Source of the DNA: Bin5 sp965218625
GTDB lineage: Bacteria > Chloroflexota > Anaerolineae > Caldilineales > Caldilineaceae
Assembly (NCBI GenBank): GCA_965218625.1
Contig: CBDCLG010000020.1
Coordinates: 682,001-746,000, forward strand
DNA length: 64,000 bases
Direction: 5' to 3'
Below are positions 53,088 to 63,531 of the stretch, piece after piece. The notes under the pieces were generated by a model. It was not told where the DNA came from and ran no database searches. It worked only from the letters and a program-made list of their open reading frames with translations. The position numbers were made by a program, and so were the translations under genes. How positions within the stretch are numbered: position 1 is the first letter of the stretch; the number at the start of each line of letters is the position of its first letter.

Positions 53088-55652
53088 TCAGTTCGTCGTC
53101 ACAAACTCCAGCGACGAGAAGGTGGGGATGCTGACCCGCAGGGGCGCTACCGCCACCTCCAGTTTATTGGCGCCGGACTCAAGACCGGCGGTGTCCTCGG
53201 CGCTGAGGGTGATCTGCCAGAGACCATCCTCGACGGCTTCGGCGGTGCCGGTCAGGGCCAGTTCGCCAAGGGCGTCAAAGACGAGATACTTGACTTCGTC
53301 GATGTCGGCTATGGCATAGGCGTCGCCGCCGAAGTCGACCATCACCTCGAAGGTGACCTCATCGCCGGAAGCCACGCGGGCCGGCCCGTCGATCGAGACT
53401 TCGGCGATCATCGGCGCATCGAACCCTTCCCACTTGGTGGCAGGATCGGTGAACTCTTCGTTGCGAACCAGCTGGACGGTCTTCTCGGTTGTGAAGGCCT
53501 TCTCCAGGTAGAAGGGCCCATGGCCAACCCAGAAGTGCCCCTTATCTTCGTACCAGCCACTGAGGTTATCCCAACGGGCAGCAGCCTCTTCGGCGCTGAT
53601 GTAGTCGCCCAGTGTCGCTTCATAGGGGATATGACCATCGGCGGTGGCTTCATCGAGGTGGCCTGCCAGGACCTCCAGGCTGGGACCCGCGATGTAGCTC
53701 ATCCACTCCACTTCGTTGGCATCAGCCTTGTCTGAAGAGAAGGCCAGTTCGCCGGCCGCCTCGGCCAGCAGCCCCACCGCCATCGAGTGCCACGGCGTAC
53801 TGGGGAAGAATGTAGCCACGTTCAACTCGGCGTCGAGGGAGAACTGGTCGCTGTAATACTCGACGATGAGCGGATTCTCCTGCACGATCCGATAACCCCT
53901 GAAGTGGCTCTGGAAGTTGCTGAGACTTGGCACCTGGGCCTCGTCGAAGACAGCGCTTTCTTCCTTGGCCAGATCGAAAGTCGTGATCATATCGAGCACA
54001 ATGTCGGCCAGACTTAGCTGGCTGCCGTCGTGCCAGGTAACGTCGAATAGATCGGCAGGATAGTAGACGACACTCTTGACGTTGGCGGTCAGCCCGTCGG
54101 GATGCATATCAGCGACAGTGATGAACTCTTGCTCGACCGCGTCCCAGTCCAGCCAGGCATCTTCGGGTACATCGATCTGCTCGGCGAAAGTGAGGTCAAC
54201 CCAGTCGTGCGTGCTGCCGACGGGCAGCCCTTCCTTGACCGTTACCTCAGCTCTCTCGAGGCGTTGCGGCCACTGCAGACCGGTGAAGGGGTCGGGCATC
54301 GCGCCCAAGTCCAGGGTGGCGCGAATCAGCATCGTGTCGTAGATCCAGTTGGTGCCTGCGACAGGATTCCAGGGTTCAGGCAGCATGCTGGGCATGGCAA
54401 TCGTCAGCGAGCCGCCCTCTTCGCCAGCACGGCGCAGAGTATAGGGCCACAGGCGAGCGCCATTCAGACCACCGGCCAGATCCGTGGAAACCGAGATATC
54501 GTTTCTGTAGGCCGTGAAGCCGAGTTGGTTCACCAACCAGACACGCACCGAGTCCTGCATGGAGAGGGCGAGAACATCGGCGAAAAGCTCACGCCGTTCT
54601 TCCATGGTGGTGAAGTCGCGCAGGTCCAGTTTCTCGGATGTAGCGTCGAACTCTTCTGAAGGCGTGTATGCCTGCCAAAGCGGGAAAGGCAGGCCGCGAT
54701 TGGTATAGAAGAAGTCGAAGTTGCCGGCCTGATCGCGGCTGATGGCGGTTGTAATCCAGCCGCCGGTGTAGATATGGAAGAGACCATCACTGGGCTCGGT
54801 CCGAATCCAGATTGGGGATGCCTCCGCGGCGGTCTTGTAGTCACGGATGACGCTGAAGCCCAGGTCCTCAAGCATCGTGGATACGTAGTCGCCGATCTCC
54901 TTACGCTCATCCTCGGTACGGATGAGGAAGATGATCTCGACCGGCTCGTCTTCATAGTGCCAGAGACCGTCCACCATCTCCGCGCCGAGCGCCTCCATCT
55001 CTTCATTGATGATCCCGGCAGCCTTTTCCGGGTTGTGACCATACTCCAACTCCAGCTGCCGAACGATATCAACCAGGCGAGCATAGTCGGGGAAAGCGTT
55101 GGTGATCGCCATATAGCGCGGCGAGGCCAGCCCACCGTAGATCTCCTGGGAGATGAAATCGCGGTCGACCAGGTAGTTCATGGCCTCGCGAATGCGCGGC
55201 ACGGCAAACGGGTTGAGTTTACCGGAACCATCGAAGACCGGGCCGGAGGGGTTGAAGGTCAACTCCGCGTAAACGCCGAAGGAATTGGAATAGGTCAAGC
55301 TATCCATCCCTTGAACCGTGGCGTAGACCTCGGCATCGCTGATGGAGAACGCGTAAGCGTCGAGCTCCCCAAGATCCATACGTGTGACGGCAGCAGCCGC
55401 TGACGGCTCTTCCACCGCGATCACTTCATCCACCCACGCGCCCGCGCGTTCGCTCATCATTGCGGGCTCTTCTTCGGCCGCCGTCTCCTCCTCGGCGGGC
55501 GCTTCCTCCTCCTCCTCGGCGGCGGCCTGTTCCTCCTGGGCAGGCGCTTCCGGTTCCTCGGCCACGTCCGGTTGGACGGTCGGGCCGCACGCTGCGAAAA
55601 CCAGCGCAGCGATCAGCAGGATCGCAAGTAGGGAAAATCGGTTTGCTCTCAT
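53088..55652 (-). CDS. Peptide ABC transporter substrate-binding lipoprotein (SBP_bac_5), large
   Basis: 854 residues, about 250-300 more than typical DppA/OppA. Signal with lipobox LVFAAC (Cys22), a Glu-rich linker (about 25-65), then a SBP_bac_5 fold with characteristic PFAVPRIREAMNYLVDRDFI, LIVEYYSD and DEVKYLV. The C-terminal 120 residues form an extra beta domain (SIDGPARVASGDEVTFEVMV). Binds peptides or similar ligands outside the membrane for the ABC transporter encoded downstream. ATG has AAGGAG eight bases upstream. Confidence 0.92.
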   Translation of the reverse strand: MRANRFSLLAILLIAALVFAACGPTVQPDVAEEPEAPAQEEQAAAEEEEEAPAEEETAAEEEPAMMSERAGAWVDEVIAVEEPSAAAAVTRMDLGELDAYAFSISDAEVYATVQGMDSLTYSNSFGVYAELTFNPSGPVFDGSGKLNPFAVPRIREAMNYLVDRDFISQEIYGGLASPRYMAITNAFPDYARLVDIVRQLELEYGHNPEKAAGIINEEMEALGAEMVDGLWHYEDEPVEIIFLIRTEDERKEIGDYVSTMLEDLGFSVIRDYKTAAEASPIWIRTEPSDGLFHIYTGGWITTAISRDQAGNFDFFYTNRGLPFPLWQAYTPSEEFDATSEKLDLRDFTTMEERRELFADVLALSMQDSVRVWLVNQLGFTAYRNDISVSTDLAGGLNGARLWPYTLRRAGEEGGSLTIAMPSMLPEPWNPVAGTNWIYDTMLIRATLDLGAMPDPFTGLQWPQRLERAEVTVKEGLPVGSTHDWVDLTFAEQIDVPEDAWLDWDAVEQEFITVADMHPDGLTANVKSVVYYPADLFDVTWHDGSQLSLADIVLDMITTFDLAKEESAVFDEAQVPSLSNFQSHFRGYRIVQENPLIVEYYSDQFSLDAELNVATFFPSTPWHSMAVGLLAEAAGELAFSSDKADANEVEWMSYIAGPSLEVLAGHLDEATADGHIPYEATLGDYISAEEAAARWDNLSGWYEDKGHFWVGHGPFYLEKAFTTEKTVQLVRNEEFTDPATKWEGFDAPMIAEVSIDGPARVASGDEVTFEVMVDFGGDAYAIADIDEVKYLVFDALGELALTGTAEAVEDGLWQITLSAEDTAGLESGANKLEVAVAPLRVSIPTFSSLEFVTTN

Positions 55653-55762
55653 GCGCTTATCTCCTTTTCATTCATTAGGTGGCAACGACCGTTATTTGGA
55701 CAGTAAGCGGTAGCCCAGCCAGTGGATGGCCTCCGCTGAAGCGGCTGCGTACACAATACTGT

Positions 55763-55897
55763 TTACCGTATGTTCTTCATCATCGGATCCAGCGCATCCC
55801 GCAATCCATCTCCGATGAGATGAAGGGCCAAGACCGTTAGAAAGATCAAGAGACCGGGGCCAACCAAAATATGCAGCGACACAGGCGCTTCGGTCCC
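55763..55897 (-). pseudogene. C-terminal relic of a canonical dppC permease
   Basis: The minus strand encodes TEAPVSLHILVGPGLLIF, then LTVLALHLIGDGLRDALDP and a stop. The GDGLRDALDP ending is the hallmark of DppC/OppC permeases. The frame is closed by TAG just upstream (about 55898); a shifted frame there reads VGLG, also family-like, so decay includes a frameshift. It lies inside the leader of the peptide ABC operon and differs from the C-terminus of that operon's own DppC. Confidence 0.8.
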
Positions 55898-56027
55898 CTA
55901 AGCCCACCTACCGAAATCCAGCAGCAGGCGGGCCCACCTTACTATTTATTCAAACCGGAATTCTGTCAGCCAGAATACAAAAAAACTTTGCACACCTCGT
56001 ATAGGGGCACTCCAACAGCATATCGCC

Positions 56028-56057
56028 ATAGTAGCAGCCCCCGTCGGTAGCTGTCAA
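56028..56057 (-). promoter_or_regulatory. Sigma-70 promoter of the peptide ABC operon
   Basis: Minus-strand TTGACA (perfect) and TACTAT with an 18-base spacer. The start near 56021 gives a leader of about 370 bases that includes the dppC relic. Confidence 0.65.
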
Positions 56058-56092
56058 TACGTTTCAAGACAATACCGCTACCACATTCCGAT

Positions 56093-56121
56093 TCGACGCG
56101 GCAGGGTCCACTGGCTATAAT
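56093..56121 (+). promoter_or_regulatory. Sigma-70 promoter of the YyaL/DUF255 gene
   Basis: TCGACG and TATAAT with a 17-base spacer; start near 56128, about 48 bases before the ATG. It diverges from the peptide-operon promoter, the two -35 boxes being 35 bases apart. Confidence 0.6.
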
Positions 56122-56175
56122 TGCCCTTGCACCTCGGCACTTACGCAAGCGCACAGCCGCGCCAAGGGAGTTGAC

Positions 56176-58248
<2,073 letters not shown>

Positions 58249-58260
58249 CAGGAAACAACG

Positions 58261-59195
58261 ATGGCCCTTTCGCAGGCAACGATGACCGGCGCAGCCATGG
58301 CGGGCAGGCGACGACAGTATCTGGAAAGCATCACCGCCGCCTGTCCCAAACTGACGATTGATACGGACGAACTCTATCGGTCCGGCCAGAGCAACGACCT
58401 GCTCCCGGTCAACGACGAGTTGCTCTTTCGCTTCCCCAAGTTCGCGCACGGCGTTGCCGCGTTGCGCCGCGAGCAGGCGATCCTGGACGCCGTCCGCCCG
58501 CACCTGCCAACGGCAACGCCGCACTACACCTTCCACGCCCCGAGTGACGCGAAGGCGGGCCGGGCCTTTGTTGGCTACCGCAAACTGACGGGCGAACCGT
58601 TGTGGAGGGAGCGATTGGCGCAGATCGACGATGATGGAACGATCGACCGCCTGGCGGTAGATTTGGCTTCCTTCCTGCAAGCGCTCCACGCCATCCCGCC
58701 GCAAGCCATCGACTACCGGTTGCAGCCGGCGGAAACGCAAGCCCCTGGAGCAACATTTTCACGCGTATCCGCCGCGTCGTCTATCCCCACCTGAACGCAA
58801 AGGCTCGCGATTGGACGGCCCGTCAGTTCGTCAAGTTCCTTGAGAATGCAGACAGTTTTGCCTTCGCCAACGTGCTGCGGCACGGTGACTTCGGCGCCAG
58901 CAATATCCTGTATAGCGAGAGTGCGCGGCGGATTACGGGGATCGTCGATTTCGGCCACGCCGGCGTCGGCGATCCTGCAGTCGACTTCGCCGGTCTGTGC
59001 GTCTGTTACGGCGAACAGTTTCTGCGGCGCTGCGCCCGCGTCTACCCGCGCATCAACCTTTGCTGGAAGCGCATCAGCTTCTACGCCGGATGCGCCTTCC
59101 TGCTTGAGGACGCGCTCTTCTGCACTGAGAAAGACACCGAAGAAAGAGACGAAGTCATCGACGAGGTCAACCGGAAAGCTGTCGGCGGCTGCTAG
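58261..59195 (+). CDS. APH-family phosphotransferase, frameshifted
   Basis: The first frame (ATG 58261) carries the N-lobe with SGQSNDLLPVNDELLFRFPK and ends early at 58794. The second frame resumes as WSNIFTRIRRVVYPHLN and contains the catalytic LRHGDFGASNILY (Brenner motif) and GIVDFGHAGVGDPAVDFAGL, to the TAG at 59195. Adding one C to the CCCC run at 58742-58745 joins them (TQAPWSNIF), giving about 311 residues. APH-fold kinases phosphorylate aminoglycosides, choline, sugars or amino alcohols. The substrate is unknown; resistance should not be assumed. Confidence 0.8.
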
Positions 59196-59207
59196 TGCAC
59201 GGTCCGG

Positions 59208-59855
59208 CTATTCTCCGGCGCCATTCTCGCGCGCGCGCGGCGCCAATCTGTTCCAGAGCACATCCAGGCCGAAAAGTTTTCTGTGCAGGTTGTACACGGC
59301 ATCCCACATCGCGTTGCGCGCCGCCACTGCTTCAACCAGCTGTTCGCTCGCCGCGGCATCACGCCAGATTCCGGCCTGCTGCGCGTGCGTGCTGGCTGCC
59401 TGGCGGGCCTCGCCGGCCAGGGCCTCCGCCCCCCGCACGAATTCATCCAACAGCTCGGCGATGGGCCGCGTGTCGTCGACGTCGTCGTAAAAGCTATTGG
59501 GGCGAAACGCCGGCGGATGCGCGGCGCCGTCCGCGTCGCGCCCCGTGTGCGTCGGCTGGATGTGGGGCGTCACCGACAGGAACATGACCGTGCGCCGGTC
59601 GGGCAGCAGGTTGCGGACCTGGTGGATCTCATCGGCCAGCGCGATGCACATCTGGCCCGGCTCCAACACTTCGATATGCCCGGCGATCATGAATTCGGCC
59701 TTGCCTTCCAGGATGAGAAAGATCTCGTGGCCCAAATCGTGGCTGTGGCGGCGGTCGACCTGGCCCGGCGCCATGTGATACAGCCGCGCCCGGATCTCGG
59801 GCGTCACCAGGACGTTTTTGTCTACGTCGCGAAAGTCATACACTTCGAAAGCCAT
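59208..59855 (-). CDS. Cupin-domain protein
   Basis: 215 residues from the ATG at 59855 (GGAGAG upstream). A single cupin (about 20-100) has metal-binding motif 1 RRHSHDLGHEIFLILEGKAE (His, His, Glu) and motif 2 ADEIHQVRN (His). The C-terminal 110 residues are helical and not recognised. Single cupins of this sort are isomerases, dioxygenases or sugar/ligand sensors; function unassigned. Convergent with the phosphotransferase and divergent from the LLM gene. Confidence 0.82.
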   Translation of the reverse strand: MAFEVYDFRDVDKNVLVTPEIRARLYHMAPGQVDRRHSHDLGHEIFLILEGKAEFMIAGHIEVLEPGQMCIALADEIHQVRNLLPDRRTVMFLSVTPHIQPTHTGRDADGAAHPPAFRPNSFYDDVDDTRPIAELLDEFVRGAEALAGEARQAASTHAQQAGIWRDAAASEQLVEAVAARNAMWDAVYNLHRKLFGLDVLWNRLAPRARENGAGE

Positions 59856-60108
59856 CGGCTTCTCTCCTCTTAACAGTTCGCCGCGCCTGGGCAAGCCACC
59901 GGACCGTAGAACTCCGGGAGAGCGCTACGCCGCGCCGCGTTGACGGGGCTGGAGCATCTTTGCGTCTCCTCTGGTATGATTGTGGAGGATTCGAAAACGA
60001 AATGCAAGCCGGCAGGGCTTAACTTACTCCGGCAACCAACAGTTCATCCGCGACCTGCGCGACCGTATCCTGCAGAGGGTCATGCGCGCCACCGCCGAGG
60101 AGGTCAGC

Positions 60109-60953
60109 ATGGGTATTCCCGTGGGCATCAACACCTGGTCCCGCCATATAAGCGAGCTTTTCCCCTATCTTGACCGCATCATCCACCCGTTCGATTCGCT
60201 CTGGCTTCCCGATCACGTGCAGTACAACGGGCACAATGTGGGCGAGGGATGGACAACGGCTGTCTACGCGCTGGCCCGCTACCCGGACAAACTGGTGGGC
60301 CACGACGTGCTGTGCAACAGCTTTCGCAACCCGGCCCATCTGGCCAAGATGGCCGCGACCGCCCAAGCATACTCGGGTGGACGCGTCGTGATCGGGATCG
60401 GCGCCGGTTGGAACGAGGAGGAGTACGTGGGCTACGGCTGGCCGTTTCCCAGGGCGCGTGCACGCATCGAGCAACTGGCCGAGGCGATCCAGATTCTGCG
60501 GGCGATGTGGACCGATACGCCGGTCAACTTCGCCGGCAAGCATTACCGGATGGAGAACGCCTACTGCGAGCCGAAGCCGGAGCCGGTCCCGCCGATCATG
60601 GTCGGCGGCAGCGGCGAAAGATATCTTCTGCGGGTGGTGGCGGAGCATGCCGACTGGTGGAACTACGTCTGCCCCGATGTGGAGACATATGCCCACAAGC
60701 AGTCGGTGTTGCAGGAGCACTGCCGCGCGGTCGGGCGAGACTATGACGGGATCCTGCAGGTCGCCCACGTCAGCATTCTGATCGCCGACAGCGAGCGTGA
60801 GCTCCGGCAACAGCTCAAGGATGACCCGGAAGTGCGTCCCTCCGGCGAAGGCACGATTGAGGGGACGCCCGCGCAGGTGACCGACGCCCTGCTGCGTCGA
60901 TCATCGTCGAGCAGGGCGCACGGCGCATCACGGTCAACATCGCCGACATCTGA
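60109..60953 (+). CDS. LLM-class flavin/F420-dependent oxidoreductase, frameshifted near its end
   Basis: Start is the ATG at 60109 with GAGGAGG five bases upstream; an open frame to 59980 is not needed. The luciferase-like barrel shows INTWSRHISELFPYLDRIIH, LCNSFRNPAHLAKMAAT, GRVVIGIGAGWNEEEYVGYG and PPIMVGGSGERYLLRVVAEH. Near 60899 one base is missing: the other frame gives the expected end IIVEQGARRITVNIADI and stops at 60953. As read, the frame instead runs on to 61137 in an unrelated tail. Corrected length about 281. These enzymes oxidise alcohols, amines or F420 substrates; the substrate is unknown. Confidence 0.83.
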
Positions 60954-61117
60954 TGCCGCGCGTGGAGGGATCGTATCTGTTCGCGGCGACGGTACTGCCG
61001 CACCTGGCTGGGTACAACGCCCGCTAAAGTCTACAGTGCCGAGGCGTTTGGGCTTGCCAGAAGCGCAAATCTGGCGGTTTCTCAAGCCGCCGGCTACTGA
61101 CCACTGGCCACATGCCG

Positions 61118-62254
61118 CTATGGCGTTTCCACCGTAAGCGAGCGCAGCCTTTCCTCATCCCAGATCGCGCCCCATCCGGGGCCGTCCGGCGGCGCGATGC
61201 GGCCGTCTTCAATAATCGGCGCGTTGAGCAGGCCCCACTCCTCACCCTCCGCGCGCAGACGCCGCGGGTCGGCCGGACCGAGAAGCTCGTAGTAGTCGGT
61301 ATTGTCGACGCAGCAGCCCACGTGGGCGTGCACCAGCCCGTAGAGACCGCCCGGGCCGTTGAACTCCACGTTCGTACCGTGCAACTCGGCAAAATGGGCC
61401 AGCTTCAGCACCTGAGTCAGCCCGAAAGTCGCACGCGCCCGCAGCCGGTCGGTCGCGCCCTGGATCAGCCACTGTGCGGTCAGATCGATATCGTGCATCA
61501 GCCGCTCGGTCGCCATTACCGGAATCTTCAGCGTGCTGCACAGTTCCTGGTACAGGTTCATCTTCTGCTCGTGCATCGGCTCTTCCAGCCAGATGTAGTC
61601 CAGCTCCTCCATCGCCAGGCCCACCTCGATCGCCTCGCGCAAATCGTAAGAGCAGACCGGGTCATTGAGCAGATCGTAATCGTCGCCGACAGCCTTGCGC
61701 ACCTCGGTCAGCAGCGGGATGTCCGCCTTGCCGCCCTTATAGGTATGCAGCTTGTAGGCATTGACGCCAAAGCTGCGACCGCCCTCGATGTGGTCCAGGT
61801 AGCCCTTCAGGTCCATGTCCCCGGCGGTCAGATAAACTGGCAGAGAATCACGTACGCGACCGATCAGCGCGTGGACCGGCAGCCCGGCCACTTTGCCGGC
61901 GATGTCCCACAGGCAGTTGTCGAACTCGCCGAACCAGCCCGGCTCCTGGTAGACCCAGCGCGTGCCCTTTTGGAGCATCTGGTAGAGGCGTTCGCGTGCG
62001 AACGGGCTTTCGCCGATGGCGTGGGTCTTGAGGATCTCCAGCTGGTATTTGTTAATCGTAGTCGGCGCGATGCGGCCGGTGACGCCCTCGTCGGTCTCCA
62101 CCTCCAGTATATGAGAGTACAGCGGCTCGCTCGTCGGAATTCCCGTGTGCGTGTACTGAGTCCGCCGCAACCCCGGCACCTGTATCAGCCGGTGGCGGCT
62201 CTGCGTGAGCGTGGGATGCTGAAGCGTGCGCAGTTTGACGTCGGTGATCTTCAT
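61118..62254 (-). CDS. Enolase-superfamily sugar-acid dehydratase (mandelate racemase group)
   Basis: 378 residues. N-terminal capping domain (about 1-130), then the barrel. Magnesium ligands fit Asp198 (LNDPV), Glu224 (WLEEP) and Glu250 (MATER). The first catalytic position is Lys168 in AYKLH, but the usual second Lys of K-x-K is His170. The C-terminal block NVEFNGPGGLYGLVHAHVGC supplies the opposite acid/base His. The family dehydrates or racemises aldonic/aldaric acids. It fits with the aldolase and HIBADH-like genes elsewhere in the window as sugar-acid catabolism, but they are not linked. Confidence 0.88.
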   Translation of the reverse strand: MKITDVKLRTLQHPTLTQSRHRLIQVPGLRRTQYTHTGIPTSEPLYSHILEVETDEGVTGRIAPTTINKYQLEILKTHAIGESPFARERLYQMLQKGTRWVYQEPGWFGEFDNCLWDIAGKVAGLPVHALIGRVRDSLPVYLTAGDMDLKGYLDHIEGGRSFGVNAYKLHTYKGGKADIPLLTEVRKAVGDDYDLLNDPVCSYDLREAIEVGLAMEELDYIWLEEPMHEQKMNLYQELCSTLKIPVMATERLMHDIDLTAQWLIQGATDRLRARATFGLTQVLKLAHFAELHGTNVEFNGPGGLYGLVHAHVGCCVDNTDYYELLGPADPRRLRAEGEEWGLLNAPIIEDGRIAPPDGPGWGAIWDEERLRSLTVETP

Positions 62255-62308
62255 GGCCGTGCCTTATTCGATGGCTAGATGTAGTGCAAGGCTTGTGAAA
62301 AAGGGGGC

Positions 62309-63529
62309 TTAGAAGTCCTGCTCTTCCTGCAAGGACTTTGCGGCAAAGATCGTGAGGTGCAACTCCTCGTCAAACATTTCGTATACTGGAGCCATGCCGC
62401 TCAGCGCCTCGCTCTCATCCAGGATGATGCCGACTCCTTCGCCGCGACGCTCCAGGAAGTGCCGCCGGGCAACCTGCCGGCGTACATCATCCTCGACCGA
62501 AACCTCCGAGAGCAGGCGGGCCAGCAGTTCATTACGGGTTGCCTGTCCGTATCGCAGTTTTTCCACGGTCAACGTATTGGACAACGCCCCTGGCGAGCTG
62601 AGTTCCAATCTGTCGGCAAACATGAAAAGACGTATTTTCGATGCTGTTCTTGAATAATCTCGATGCACTACCGCATTGACCAGTGCCTCAAAGACTGCTC
62701 TCATGCTGTATTGCGGTTGCTCAATTCTACCTATGTCCTTGCGTGCTGATACCTGGTTGTGTTTTGCTACAAATTTGAACGCGTCAAGAATCTGATGGTC
62801 GAGTGGCCCTCGGAAATCTTGGGCGTCTATCTGGTAGTTCGCGTCTTTTCTTGTGCCGCGATAATAGACGGCCTGAATGAAGCTGTTGTAAAGGTAGTCA
62901 TCAGGCCTGTCGTGACACATCAATAAACCGGCGACCGATGCGTGCACCTCACTCCCCTCTCTGACCAACAAATTCCGCATAAGCAGAAGGTCTTCAACCT
63001 CGTGATCAGCGGATTCTTCGGTGAAGAATCGTTGGTACAGGTTTCTACGAAGAGTGCTAAGGCGTGTATTGGGCACGAACTGTTCGTCAAAGGAAATAAT
63101 GCGTGCTTGGGAGCGGCTTTGCATTAAACGGGCCAATTGGTCCGGGGGCATCTCCCTCTTGCTGCTTCCCTGCCGAATGAAGTACCCGCCAGGGGAGTTG
63201 TGAACAAACAGACTGCGAGGCACCTCTATTTTCAACACATTCTTTTCGTCAAGCCAAAGTTTTTCTGTAAATACGGAGACGGGGGGTTTAACGCTATCCT
63301 GGCATATTTCTACTGCTTTCGTTTCAGCCAGGTCCAGTTCATCTATGTCCAGACCGATTATGTTTCTGTTGTCGTCCACGCCGATCAAGATCACTCCGCC
63401 TCTTGTGTTGGCAAACGCAGCTATCTCATCAGCTAAGCTGTCTCTATGAGGCAACTCCTTCTTAAATTCAAGGGTTGAGTCCTCGCCAGAGAGAATCTTT
63501 TGGAGAAGCTCTGTCAGGCTGTCATACAT
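62309..63529 (-). CDS. AlbA_2/Schlafen-like ATP-binding protein (divergent AAA-4, RecG-like C-terminus)
   Basis: 406 residues from the ATG at 63529 (GGAG eight bases upstream). An AlbA_2 domain at about 15-130 (LEFKKELPHRDSLADEIAAF, NTRGGVILIGVDD, YFIRQGSSKREM) is followed by a central segment and a HATPase_c_4-like domain (ALVNAVVHRDYSRTASKIRL, LELSSPGALSNTLTVEKLRY). Proteins of this build are often in defence or mobile regions and act as nucleic-acid-linked regulators or effectors. It starts two bases after the upstream ATPase stop, so the two are an operon. Codon use is visibly less GC-biased than neighbouring genes. Confidence 0.85.
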   Translation of the reverse strand: MYDSLTELLQKILSGEDSTLEFKKELPHRDSLADEIAAFANTRGGVILIGVDDNRNIIGLDIDELDLAETKAVEICQDSVKPPVSVFTEKLWLDEKNVLKIEVPRSLFVHNSPGGYFIRQGSSKREMPPDQLARLMQSRSQARIISFDEQFVPNTRLSTLRRNLYQRFFTEESADHEVEDLLLMRNLLVREGSEVHASVAGLLMCHDRPDDYLYNSFIQAVYYRGTRKDANYQIDAQDFRGPLDHQILDAFKFVAKHNQVSARKDIGRIEQPQYSMRAVFEALVNAVVHRDYSRTASKIRLFMFADRLELSSPGALSNTLTVEKLRYGQATRNELLARLLSEVSVEDDVRRQVARRHFLERRGEGVGIILDESEALSGMAPVYEMFDEELHLTIFAAKSLQEEQDF

Positions 63530-63531
63530 CG

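Noticed and set aside
58261..59195. Aminoglycoside resistance gene
   Set aside because: The APH fold is shared by many small-molecule kinases and there is no resistance-island context.
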